A DNA stretch of 8,462 nt from an uncultured Porphyromonadaceae bacterium. GTDB lineage: Bacteria > Bacteroidota > Bacteroidia > Bacteroidales > Muribaculaceae. The first letter of the stretch is position 1; each line of letters begins with the position of its first letter. The position numbers were made by a program, and so were the translations under genes. The stretch spans positions 1 to 8,462 of the forward strand of contig CAMWYV010000031.1 in the NCBI GenBank assembly GCA_947178565.1. Direction: 5' to 3'. Below the pieces are notes generated by a model. The model saw nothing but the letters and a program-made list of their open reading frames with translations. It had not been told where the DNA came from and did no database searches. Positions 1 to 6,449 of the stretch are shown here, piece by piece.

Positions 1-8
1 GCAGGATA

Positions 9-1484
9 TCAGTTCAGTGATATAAGTGTCGAGAACTTGTATTCGGGAGCATTATCATTGGTGATTGCATTTCCTGTCATCAAGTCAAATGCGATTTTAA
101 CCCGGTGGCTATCAGCCGGATTCACACCTGAGTAAATCACCTTGCCGTCAACAAATTCATATCTATATTGATCCATATACGACGGAATTTCTTCGCTAAA
201 TTTGACAAATCCGGTTTCCAGAGAGCCGGGATGGAACCAGAATGCACCTAACTGACCTTCAAGCTCAGTAATGACCCAATAACGGTTGTCATAATTTATT
301 GATTTGTTAAAATCTATCATTTCAGGCGTTTCAGCAACCCATTTCCATTCCTTGGTCTCAGGATTGAGAACCGTAACCCAATATACATAGTAGCCGAGGG
401 AGGAGATGGTCTTACCGGAGGTAAGAATATATTGCGGTGTAGCCATTGCCGAGTTTATCCAATAGCCGTAATCAGTTCTGATTTCATTTTTGATATTGAT
501 TGTTTCTGACGCATCAATAGCGGCACTTCCGGGAGTGGCACCTATCGAAATCTTATTGCAGATAGCTAATTCGATAAATGGATAGGATGGAGAAACAATA
601 CCTCCATTCCCTGCGCCACATATTGAATAGAATTGTCCACGGAAATTTACTATACAACAACTTATATCTGGTGACTTATCATATTTTAGCCCTTCAACTA
701 TATCGCTATAATCTCTAATAAAAGGAAAATCATCGAAATTCCACTCGACTTTCTGAAATCCCGAGTTCTGCCATGCAAATACAGCATTCCTATAGTAGCT
801 AGGAATATCACGATTAACCGGTCCACAAATAATTCCTTTGGAATCAACGGCGTACGGGGCTAATATCTCTATATCTGCCGTTACCTGCTCGATAGTTGCC
901 GGTTCGGTTTTAAAATTGAACTTATAAATATTGTCTATTATATAATGATGATTATCACGTTCCCAACAGTCCCCATAATATAAAGTCCCGTTATTGTCCT
1001 GATAGAATAATTGCCACCCTCCACGTGATGCGCTAAAATCAACACCGGTAACATTCCGGTCGAGATTCCACATCTTGCCATCAGATTTCCTGACTAATAT
1101 CTTACTTGGTAATTCGTAGATATACTCACCGTTTTTATCCTCAAACCCACAGTCGTCGAAGAATAAAAAATCATCACCGGCATTTGCTATATCAGCATGT
1201 CTCATTCTCACCTCAGCTTCATGATTTGTCTGGTTGCCATCCTCATCTTCCGTAAAATAAACGGCTACCGCTGAAATATTGCCGTTGGCGTCAATTTTAT
1301 ACAGACCGGAGGAGATGGCGTATCCACGGGAATTATCGTCACCATCAATAATGCCCACAGCTTTAGCTCCGGCAATGTCCATTCTTGAAGGTCTCATTTT
1401 TCCATAGTCGGGACCATTGTCACAACTGTTCATGACCATCACACCGATGATAACAGCCACAATTTTCAATAAATTTTTAACCAT
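9..1484 (-). CDS. Secreted lipoprotein of unknown function, propeller-like
   Basis: A protein of about 491 residues with a lipoprotein signal peptide: positive n-region (MVKNLLK), hydrophobic core (IVAVIIGVMVM) and lipobox MNSC, with the lipidated Cys at residue 21. The mature protein should be anchored in the outer membrane or at the cell surface. The +2 residue is Asp, and I see no clear acidic surface-export tag. The body is rich in short aromatic beta segments alternating with Gly/Asn/Asp turns (for example YKIDANGN, FYQDNNGTLYYGD, VLNPETKEWKW, FDLMTGN). This resembles irregular beta-propeller blades, but the fold is inferred. The reading frame extends upstream to 1580, inside the P-loop gene. 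I chose the ATG at 1484 because an AAGGA lies 7 nt before it and the signal peptide then has normal length; ATGs at 1490 and 1499 are alternatives. It follows the P-loop gene by 4-19 nt, so the two are probably co-transcribed. No catalytic motif is recognised. Confidence 0.85.
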   Translation of the reverse strand: MVKNLLKIVAVIIGVMVMNSCDNGPDYGKMRPSRMDIAGAKAVGIIDGDDNSRGYAISSGLYKIDANGNISAVAVYFTEDEDGNQTNHEAEVRMRHADIANAGDDFLFFDDCGFEDKNGEYIYELPSKILVRKSDGKMWNLDRNVTGVDFSASRGGWQLFYQDNNGTLYYGDCWERDNHHYIIDNIYKFNFKTEPATIEQVTADIEILAPYAVDSKGIICGPVNRDIPSYYRNAVFAWQNSGFQKVEWNFDDFPFIRDYSDIVEGLKYDKSPDISCCIVNFRGQFYSICGAGNGGIVSPSYPFIELAICNKISIGATPGSAAIDASETINIKNEIRTDYGYWINSAMATPQYILTSGKTISSLGYYVYWVTVLNPETKEWKWVAETPEMIDFNKSINYDNRYWVITELEGQLGAFWFHPGSLETGFVKFSEEIPSYMDQYRYEFVDGKVIYSGVNPADSHRVKIAFDLMTGNAITNDNAPEYKFSTLISLN

Positions 1485-1503
1485 TTTCATTTCCTTCATT
1501 TGT

Positions 1504-1926
1504 TTAAGGGTTAATAATTTGTTTGACTTTACATAGGATTTCAAGCCCCATAATGAATCCACGCAAATCCTTTTCTTCATCGGTTACCTGACCTTTTTCA
1601 AACTCGAACCAGAAAAAATGCTCATTACAGGTAAGATCTGAATAAATCTCGTTGTAATGAGTATGATATCTTACGGCTCCAATTAAGATATCACATCCGT
1701 TTTCCTCTCCGAACTGTCTTGCTTCAAGGATAAGTTGCTTTGAATCGCCGGCAGAATAGATGCCAATTTTATAGCCGTTTACTACAAGAATAGCTTTAAA
1801 ATCTCCCCAAGGGAATCGTTCGTAGCGCTCAACAATCGCCCCCAAACTCTTCAGTGCGCAATACACACGTTTGCATACAGTGGATTTTCCTGCGTCTTGC
1901 TCGCCATAGATCAATAAAATCTTCAT
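1504..1926 (-). CDS. Small P-loop NTPase-like protein, function unknown
   Basis: A 140-residue, single-domain cytoplasmic protein. Residues 3-16 form a first beta strand plus a textbook Walker A loop, GEQDAGKST (residues 8-16, Lys14). A second strand pair (ILVVNG, then KIGIYSAGD, residues 46-61) and a third (CDILIGAVR, residues 78-86) fit a compact P-loop fold. There is no classical hhhhDE Walker B. Asp61 at the end of the YSAGD strand is the best candidate for Mg2+ coordination, which is an inference. There is no signal peptide and no membrane segment. Nucleotide binding is well supported; whether it is a kinase, a GTPase-like switch or something else cannot be said. The ATG at 1926 has no clear Shine-Dalgarno. 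I found no separate promoter in the roughly 50 nt between it and the terminator T-run, so it may depend on read-through from the promoter at 2304-2334. The lipoprotein gene follows directly. Confidence 0.85.
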   Translation of the reverse strand: MKILLIYGEQDAGKSTVCKRVYCALKSLGAIVERYERFPWGDFKAILVVNGYKIGIYSAGDSKQLILEARQFGEENGCDILIGAVRYHTHYNEIYSDLTCNEHFFWFEFEKGQVTDEEKDLRGFIMGLEILCKVKQIINP

Positions 1927-1975
1927 AGAAATTCTTTGTGCCGCGGTCTTCCCCTCGTTGGCGTTTTATATAAAT

Positions 1976-2070
1976 AAAAAAGCGTAGGAATCTGTATCGG
2001 TTGCCGTCCTTCTGTTAGAGGCTTCTCGCATTGCCTAATCGAAGTTGGACGGCAACGCAGAAGCCCACGC
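1976..2070 (-). terminator. Intrinsic terminator with large, possibly pseudoknotted stem
   Basis: The outer stem GCGTGGG (2070-2064) pairs with CCTACGC (1988-1982), with one G-U pair. The inner 10-bp stem GTTGCCGTCC/GGACGGCAAC is perfect. Six T residues follow directly (1981-1976), then a further AT-rich run. The arm GGCTTCT (2065-2059) can also pair with AGAAGCC (2026-2020) inside the inner loop, which gives an A-B-A'-B' pseudoknot or a competing fold. The large loop (37 nt) is unusual for a simple terminator. It ends the structured RNA upstream of the P-loop gene. Confidence 0.65.
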
Positions 2071-2100
2071 AATTATATGCAATATATGACGGACTCCGGC

Positions 2101-2120
2101 GGACATGATGCATCATGTCC
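2101..2120. repeat. Perfect 20-bp palindrome
   Basis: GGACATGATG is followed immediately by its exact reverse complement. In RNA it gives an 8-bp stem with a TGCA loop, and in DNA a perfect dyad. On the minus strand the flanks ACTCC (2130-2126) and GGAGT (2097-2093) extend the pairing beyond an internal loop. This favours an RNA stem inside the structured transcript over a protein-binding operator, although the perfect symmetry would also suit a dimeric regulator or RNA dimerisation through the self-complementary TGCA loop. Confidence 0.8.
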
Positions 2121-2303
2121 TTACAGGAGTTGCCGATATCTTACATATCCACGGGCATCTACCGTTGCTCAACCCTTGACTTCGATTTGAAATTTTGCGA
2201 GAATTTCTAACAATCAAGAATCAGCGCGGATAAACGCTTTCTATGTATTTTCATACATCCCGCCCACTATCCCCGGACCGGGGCTTCCGAACGGTCTGCG
2301 ATG

Positions 2304-2334
2304 CAAAAATAGCGATTTCCCATAAACTGACAAA
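2304..2334 (-). promoter_or_regulatory. Bacteroidetes-type promoter for the structured RNA
   Basis: On the minus strand TTTG (2334-2331, within a run of T) is separated by 19 nt from TATTTTTG (2311-2304). This matches the Bacteroidetes primary-sigma consensus, a -33 TTTG and a -7 TAnnTTTG, with normal spacing. Transcription should start around 2297-2300 and run leftward. It is the only clear match to this consensus I found in the gaps between genes, and it faces the structured region. Confidence 0.7.
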
Positions 2335-2357
2335 AAATCACAGCCATATACACGCAG

Positions 2358-2395
2358 CAAGGTCGTCAGCGTCCGTAAAGACTCTGACGACCTTG
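2358..2395 (-). terminator. 12-bp hairpin after the suf/DUF308 gene row
   Basis: CAAGGTCGTCAG (2358-2369) and CTGACGACCTTG (2384-2395) are exact inverse repeats around a 14-nt loop. The hairpin lies 33 nt past the stop of the DUF308 gene and 24 nt before the next promoter, the right place for a terminator. There is no T-run directly after it on the minus strand, and on the plus strand only AT-rich sequence follows. A weaker element, AACTT-6nt-AAGTT followed by T (2430-2411), overlaps the stop codon. The terminator role is therefore inferred from position and stem strength; a processing or mRNA-stabilising role is possible. Confidence 0.45.
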
Positions 2396-2428
2396 TAAAT
2401 ATATGTATTTAAAAAACTTACGGGGAAG

Positions 2429-2995
2429 TTATTCGGCGGGGAGTTCCTCGCGCTTGCCGGCGGGATTTACCGCGGAGATTTCCAGGATGGTGCTGACAGA
2501 GGATGCCACCAGCGAGATTCCGGTAATTAGCGACACAATGGAGTTCATTGTGCGCACGTTCGTGCATACAATCACCACTCCGGCTATTATCATCAGCACG
2601 GGAATGATATAGAACCAGCCGGGCAACACATACGGGCGACTCCAGAAGCCCACAAAAATTATATGGAATATTCCGTAAAGTATCAGGATTCCGCCGAAGA
2701 TATAGGCGAGCAGACCGACAAAAAATCCGGGCGAAACCGCCATCCATATTCCGAGGGCAAGCGCTCCCACACTTGCTATGATGGTGGAAGTAGCCGCGGA
2801 GTGATCCACTTTCTCTTTTTCTTTATTCCCTTTACGCACAAGCGCGGAGATAAGGCTGTACAGTCCCGGGATAATGAACATTACTCCCACAGCCACAATA
2901 AACCAGTCGAGCAGATTGGCTTCCTTGTGCCACACTATCAGAAGAATACCTACAATCATCACTATGATTGCAGTGAGCCAGTTGTTTGCTTTCAT
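2429..2995 (-). CDS. DUF308/HdeD-like six-helix membrane protein
   Basis: A 188-residue integral inner-membrane protein with six predicted helices at roughly residues 6-22, 28-52, 70-87, 91-116, 124-145 and 152-172. A basic/charged cytoplasmic loop (RKGNKEKEK, about 54-62) separates the second and third helices, and the tail is short and charged. The paired-helix pattern with Gly-rich turns (GILLIVW, GALALGIWMAVSPG, GGILILYGIFHI) is typical of the DUF308 (HdeD) family, whose Enterobacterial member is linked to acid stress. The biochemical function is not known. It sits about 67 nt after sufS on the same strand. That gap shows no consensus promoter and no convincing terminator, so read-through from the suf genes is plausible. 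The ATG at 2995 begins the first helix directly and is the natural start. Nothing ties it functionally to Fe-S assembly except position. Confidence 0.85.
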   Translation of the reverse strand: MKANNWLTAIIVMIVGILLIVWHKEANLLDWFIVAVGVMFIIPGLYSLISALVRKGNKEKEKVDHSAATSTIIASVGALALGIWMAVSPGFFVGLLAYIFGGILILYGIFHIIFVGFWSRPYVLPGWFYIIPVLMIIAGVVIVCTNVRTMNSIVSLITGISLVASSVSTILEISAVNPAGKREELPAE

Positions 2996-3062
2996 CGCAG
3001 TATGTTTTATCTATATACTTATTACAACCGCAACGGCTCAATTGTTCTGCAGCGGCGGCAGG

Positions 3063-4298
3063 TTATACGAGCATAGACGCCACGCGGCGTACGGCGGCTA
3101 TGAATCTGTCACATTCCTCAACAGTGTTGTAGATAGCGAACGAGGCTCTCACCGTGCCGGTGATTCCGAGAGTATCCATCAGCGGCTGGGCGCAGTGGTG
3201 ACCTGTACGCACCGCGATACCGAGCTTGTCGAGAAGCATTCCGGTGTCGTAAGGGTGCGATTCTCCGATGAGAAATGAAATCACTCCGCTCTTGTGAGGC
3301 GCGTCACCGTAAATTTTCAGTCCGGGAATTTCAAGCAGCTTCGGTGTGGCATAATTCAGCAGAGCCTCCTCGTGCGCTCCGATAGCCTCTATCCCTATAT
3401 TTTTCACAAAAGCTATCGCTTCGGCAAACGCGGCGATACCCACAAAATCGGGAGTTCCCGCCTCGAATTTAAAGGGCAGTCCCGCAAAAACGGTTTTTTG
3501 AAACGACACCTTCTTAATCATCTCTCCACCACCCTGATAAGGGGGCATTTTTTCAAGAAGCGCCTCCTTGCCATAGAGCACACCCACACCGGTGGGACCA
3601 TACATTTTGTGTGAGGAGAACACATAAAAATCCGCATCCAGATCTCGCACGTTCACCGGCAGATGGGCAATCGCCTGCGCCCCGTCGATAAGTGCGACAG
3701 CGCCGTGACGGTGAGCCTCTTCAATTATCTCCCTGACGGGATTTATCGTGCCGAGCACATTGCTCACGTGGGTGACGGCGACAATCTTTGTCTTAGGGGT
3801 GAATAGATTACGATATGACTCCATGTCGAGCTCACTGCGGTCGTTCATCGGAATCACCTTTATCTTAAGCCACTTCTTGACGGCTATAAGCTGCCAGGGC
3901 ACGATGTCGGAGTGATGCTCCATCACGGAAAGGATTATCTCGTCTCCCTCTTCGAGGAGCTGACCGTAGCTCGCGGCGACAAGGTTGATAGACTCGGTGG
4001 TGCCGCGCGTGAAGATTATTTCCTCTTTCTTCTCCGCTCCTATAAATCCGGCAACCGTTTCTCTTGTGCGTTCAAGCATGGCGGTAGCCTCCTGCGAGAG
4101 CGCGTGCACTCCGCGGTGAACATTCGCCTTGTGGTTGTAGTACATATCGGTAATGGCATCAACAACCACGCGTGGAGTCTGTGTGGTGGCGGTATTGTCA
4201 AGATATATAAGCGGCTTGTCATATACCTGGCGCCCGAGTATCGGGAACTCCTCTCTGATCTTATTTATGTCAAAAGCGTTAATCTCTTCCATCTTCAT
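3063..4298 (-). CDS. sufS: Cysteine desulfurase SufS
   Basis: A PLP enzyme that removes sulfur from L-cysteine, giving alanine and an enzyme persulfide for the SufBCD scaffold. With the ATG at 4298 it is 411 residues, close to the usual 405 or so. Visible motifs, numbered from that start: EHHSD (His128/129, cofactor stacking), IDGAQ (Asp205), SSHKMYGPTG with the Schiff-base Lys231, and RTGHHCAQP with the persulfide Cys369. The short Cys loop marks it as a group II (SufS) rather than IscS enzyme. The frame also has a GTG at 4328, giving a 50-nt overlap with sufD. I prefer ATG 4298 (or 4292) because homology to the family begins near FDINKIREEFPIL and the overlap is then about 20 nt or less. 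It is the last suf gene, and no SufE or SufU partner follows it, so that partner must be encoded elsewhere or be absent. Confidence 0.96.
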   Translation of the reverse strand: MKMEEINAFDINKIREEFPILGRQVYDKPLIYLDNTATTQTPRVVVDAITDMYYNHKANVHRGVHALSQEATAMLERTRETVAGFIGAEKKEEIIFTRGTTESINLVAASYGQLLEEGDEIILSVMEHHSDIVPWQLIAVKKWLKIKVIPMNDRSELDMESYRNLFTPKTKIVAVTHVSNVLGTINPVREIIEEAHRHGAVALIDGAQAIAHLPVNVRDLDADFYVFSSHKMYGPTGVGVLYGKEALLEKMPPYQGGGEMIKKVSFQKTVFAGLPFKFEAGTPDFVGIAAFAEAIAFVKNIGIEAIGAHEEALLNYATPKLLEIPGLKIYGDAPHKSGVISFLIGESHPYDTGMLLDKLGIAVRTGHHCAQPLMDTLGITGTVRASFAIYNTVEECDRFIAAVRRVASMLV

Positions 4299-5646
4299 CA
4301 ACTTTATGGCATGTCGCCTTGCATTCACCGCACATCGCTTCCGCTCCCGCCAGCCGTTTCTCGACCAGATGCTTCAGCCTGTCGCGCAGACTTTCCATTC
4401 TCACCGTATCTATAACATCGGTCATAAACGCCTGCATGAGCATATTTTTCGCTTCCTGCTCAGGTATGCCTCTGGTGCGCATATAAAACAGGGATTCCTT
4501 GTCAAGCTGACCGGTTGTTGCTCCATGCGAGCACTTGACATCGTCATTGTATATCTCGAGCTGCGGGCGGGTGTGCATCTTCGCCGTCGGCGAGGCAAGC
4601 ACGTTCTTATTGCTCTGGTATGCTTCGGTGAATGGAGCCTTGGGAGTGACGAGGATACTCCCCTCGAATGCTCCGGTAGCGTTATCGTCAAGCACATATT
4701 TGAAAAGCTGCCGGCTGCCGCAGTGCGGAGCGAGATGACGCACCACGCTGCTGTTGTCGGTATGCATCGTGCCTGTGCCGATAGCCATTCCGGCGAGAGT
4801 GGTGTCACACCCCTCCCCGTCTATATCTATCGAGTAGTCGTTTCTGGTCTTGCCGCAGGTGAGGGTCATGCCATTGACAAGCAGATTGCTCCCCTTGCTC
4901 TGACGGGCGAAGAGCGACGACACGCGGGAGGTGCTCTCCGATGACTCCTCTATATCGTAGTATTCAAAGCGCGCATCCGCTCCAAGCGCTATCTCTATCA
5001 CCTGGGAGCTCAGACACTCTTTTGCCGCGGGCTGTGTGTGGTCACACACAAGCAACTGAGCGGAAGCGCCTCTGCCGAGAACTATCAGCATGCGGCGCAC
5101 ACCGAGCACCGGCGCCGGAGTGGAGAAGATGTTCACGAGCTGAAGGGGCTGCTCCAACGTCACTCCATCCGGCACATAGATCACCACACCGTCCTGGGCG
5201 AGGAGGGTGTTCAGCGCAACCTCCGGTCGTGTAAGTGTTGCAAGCGTGCCGTAATACGCGTCAAAAATATGGGGAATCTCCTGCGCGGCTGTGCGCATGG
5301 AGGCGAAAACCACCCCTTCGGGGAGTCTCTGCAATCCTTTGGTCGGATAAAATGTGTCGTTGACGCACACCCCGAGGAGAGTGCTCATATTAGGCACATC
5401 GCATCTGAAACTTGCGGCGAGGTCAGCCGACACAGCCACTCTGTTGACATTCACACCGAAATCGGGAGCAAACATCTCTTCAAGCGATGTTTTCTCATAG
5501 CCCTCCGCGCCTTTTTCCGGCAGCGCGTTATGCCCGATCGCTTCCAGAGCGCGTTTGCGCAGGCTGTTCATCGCCTCCGGTGCATCCTGCTCAAAGGCGG
5601 CGCGATGGCGCAGATACAGGTCGATATACTGGTCTATGCTTCCCAT
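4279..5646 (-). CDS. sufD: Fe-S scaffold subunit SufD
   Basis: A 455-residue SufD of the SufB/SufD beta-helix family. It pairs with SufB and with SufC to form the cytosolic SufBC2D scaffold on which clusters are built. The N-terminal helical part (about 1-60) is followed by the beta-helix core. The most conserved stretch is RPQLEIYNDDVKCSHGATTG (361-380), where His374 matches the conserved SufD histidine implicated in cluster building. LFYMRTRGI (386-394) leads into the C-terminal helices that bind SufC. The protein ends in a cysteine-rich tail, AMCGECKATCHKVD, with Cys439, Cys442 and Cys446, beyond the end of the helical domain; E. coli SufD has no such tail as far as I recall. The ATG overlaps the sufC stop (TAATG), which implies translational coupling. 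The tail's coding sequence overlaps the start of sufS. Confidence 0.95.
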   Translation of the reverse strand: MGSIDQYIDLYLRHRAAFEQDAPEAMNSLRKRALEAIGHNALPEKGAEGYEKTSLEEMFAPDFGVNVNRVAVSADLAASFRCDVPNMSTLLGVCVNDTFYPTKGLQRLPEGVVFASMRTAAQEIPHIFDAYYGTLATLTRPEVALNTLLAQDGVVIYVPDGVTLEQPLQLVNIFSTPAPVLGVRRMLIVLGRGASAQLLVCDHTQPAAKECLSSQVIEIALGADARFEYYDIEESSESTSRVSSLFARQSKGSNLLVNGMTLTCGKTRNDYSIDIDGEGCDTTLAGMAIGTGTMHTDNSSVVRHLAPHCGSRQLFKYVLDDNATGAFEGSILVTPKAPFTEAYQSNKNVLASPTAKMHTRPQLEIYNDDVKCSHGATTGQLDKESLFYMRTRGIPEQEAKNMLMQAFMTDVIDTVRMESLRDRLKHLVEKRLAGAEAMCGECKATCHKVDEDGRD

Positions 5647-6416
5647 TACTTATTATCTACTTCTTCTTTAATCCAGTCATAGCCCTTCTCTTCAAGCTCA
5701 AGAGCAAGCTCCGGTCCTCCGGTCTTAACGATTCTGCCTTTATAGAGCACATGAACGAAATCGGGCTTGATATAGTCGAGCAGACGCTGATAGTGTGTGA
5801 TTACTATGGTAGCGTTATCAGAGGTCTTGAGCAGATTGACGCCGCCCGCCACAATGCGGAGAGCATCGATATCGAGACCGGAATCGGTTTCGTCAAGAAT
5901 GCTCAGACGCGGCTCGAGCATAGCCATCTGGAATATCTCGTTTCTCTTTTTCTCGCCTCCGGAAAAGCCTTCGTTCACGGAGCGGCTCGCGAGTTTGTTG
6001 TCAAGCTCCACAATCTCTCTTTTCTGACGCATCAGCTTGAGAAATTCTGTGGCGCTGAGCGGCTCCTCGTTCAAATATTTGCGCTTGGCGTTGAGGGCGG
6101 CTCTCATGAAGTTGACCATCGACACTCCGGGAATCTCCACAGGATACTGGAATGAGAGGAAAAGCCCTTCGTGGGAGCGATCCTCAGGCGAAAGAGCGAG
6201 AAGGTCAACGCCGTGAAAATCCACCTTGCCGCCATCCACCGTAAATGCGGGGTTACCGGCAAGCACTTCGCTGAGAGTGCTTTTGCCGGAGCCGTTGGGT
6301 CCCATTATCGCATGAACCTCGCCGGGACGCACTGTCAGATTTATTCCCTTCAGTATCTGTTTACCGTCAATTGATGCCTTGAGGTCATCAACCCGGAGCA
6401 ATATGTCTTCTTTCAT
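5646..6416 (-). CDS. sufC: Fe-S assembly ATPase SufC
   Basis: A 256-residue ABC-type ATPase that binds SufB and SufD and drives their conformational change during cluster assembly. It is cytosolic, with no membrane segments. Seen motifs: Walker A GPNGSGKST (39-47), Q-loop Gln90 in LSFQYPVEIPG, the ABC signature FSGGEKKRNEI (151-161), Walker B LSILDE with catalytic Glu176, followed by the SufC-typical TDSGLDIDAL, and the H-loop His208 in VITHYQRLL. The length is the family norm (about 250). The ATG at 6416 lies 33 nt after the sufB stop in an A-rich spacer without a good Shine-Dalgarno, as is common in this phylum. The 3' end overlaps sufD by one base. Confidence 0.97.
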   Translation of the reverse strand: MKEDILLRVDDLKASIDGKQILKGINLTVRPGEVHAIMGPNGSGKSTLSEVLAGNPAFTVDGGKVDFHGVDLLALSPEDRSHEGLFLSFQYPVEIPGVSMVNFMRAALNAKRKYLNEEPLSATEFLKLMRQKREIVELDNKLASRSVNEGFSGGEKKRNEIFQMAMLEPRLSILDETDSGLDIDALRIVAGGVNLLKTSDNATIVITHYQRLLDYIKPDFVHVLYKGRIVKTGGPELALELEEKGYDWIKEEVDNK

Positions 6417-6449
6417 CTTTATATTCGGGTATATTTTGTTCTGTTTTTA

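Larger units (their letters stand above)
1976..2299 (-). ncRNA. Unassigned structured RNA of about 320 nt (or attenuated leader)
   Basis: The segment starts a few bases after a near-consensus Bacteroidetes promoter and ends at a stem with a T-run. Hairpins in transcript order: GACCG (2296-2292) with CGGTC (2280-2276), competing with the near-palindrome CCCCGG-T-CCGGGG (2283-2271); ATGTAT-GAAA-ATACAT (2258-2243), a GNRA tetraloop; GAAATT-7nt-AATTTC (2207-2189), extended by GATT/AATC; a perfect 20-bp palindrome (2120-2101) extended outward by ACTCC/GGAGT; and the terminal stem GTTGCCGTCC/GGACGGCAAC (2056-2047 with 2009-2000). No long open frame crosses it. I looked for and did not see the RNase P GGAAAGTCC core, a tmRNA 5' end or CCA tail, the SRP GGAAG-AGCAG motif, or the 5'-3' rod pairing of 6S RNA. 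The ends are estimates from the promoter and terminator. It could instead be a 5' leader of the P-loop gene. Confidence 0.6.

Noticed and set aside
1485..1580. N-terminal extension of the lipoprotein frame to 1580
   Set aside because: It runs back into the P-loop gene and would place about 30 polar residues before the signal peptide. The ATG at 1484 has an AAGGA at good distance and gives a standard lipoprotein signal.
1976..2299. RNase P RNA, tmRNA, SRP RNA, 6S RNA or a common riboswitch
   Set aside because: I did not find the GGAAAGTCC core, tmRNA ends, the SRP GGAAG/AGCAG motif, end-to-end rod pairing, or cobalamin/TPP boxes. A covariance search would be decisive.
2411..2430. AACTT-6nt-AAGTT followed by T-run as terminator of the DUF308 gene
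   Set aside because: Only a 5-bp AT-rich stem overlapping the stop codon; too weak to list separately and noted under the 2358-2395 hairpin.
4299..4328. GTG start for SufS giving 10 extra residues
   Set aside because: Non-ATG start, 50-nt overlap with sufD, and the extra residues do not belong to the family N-terminus.
4153..6155. Long plus-strand frames (up to about 260 codons) opposite sufS, sufD and sufC
   Set aside because: They lie exactly opposite well-supported suf genes in GC-rich codons, have low-complexity or Cys/His/Arg-rich translations and no known motif. They are antisense shadows.
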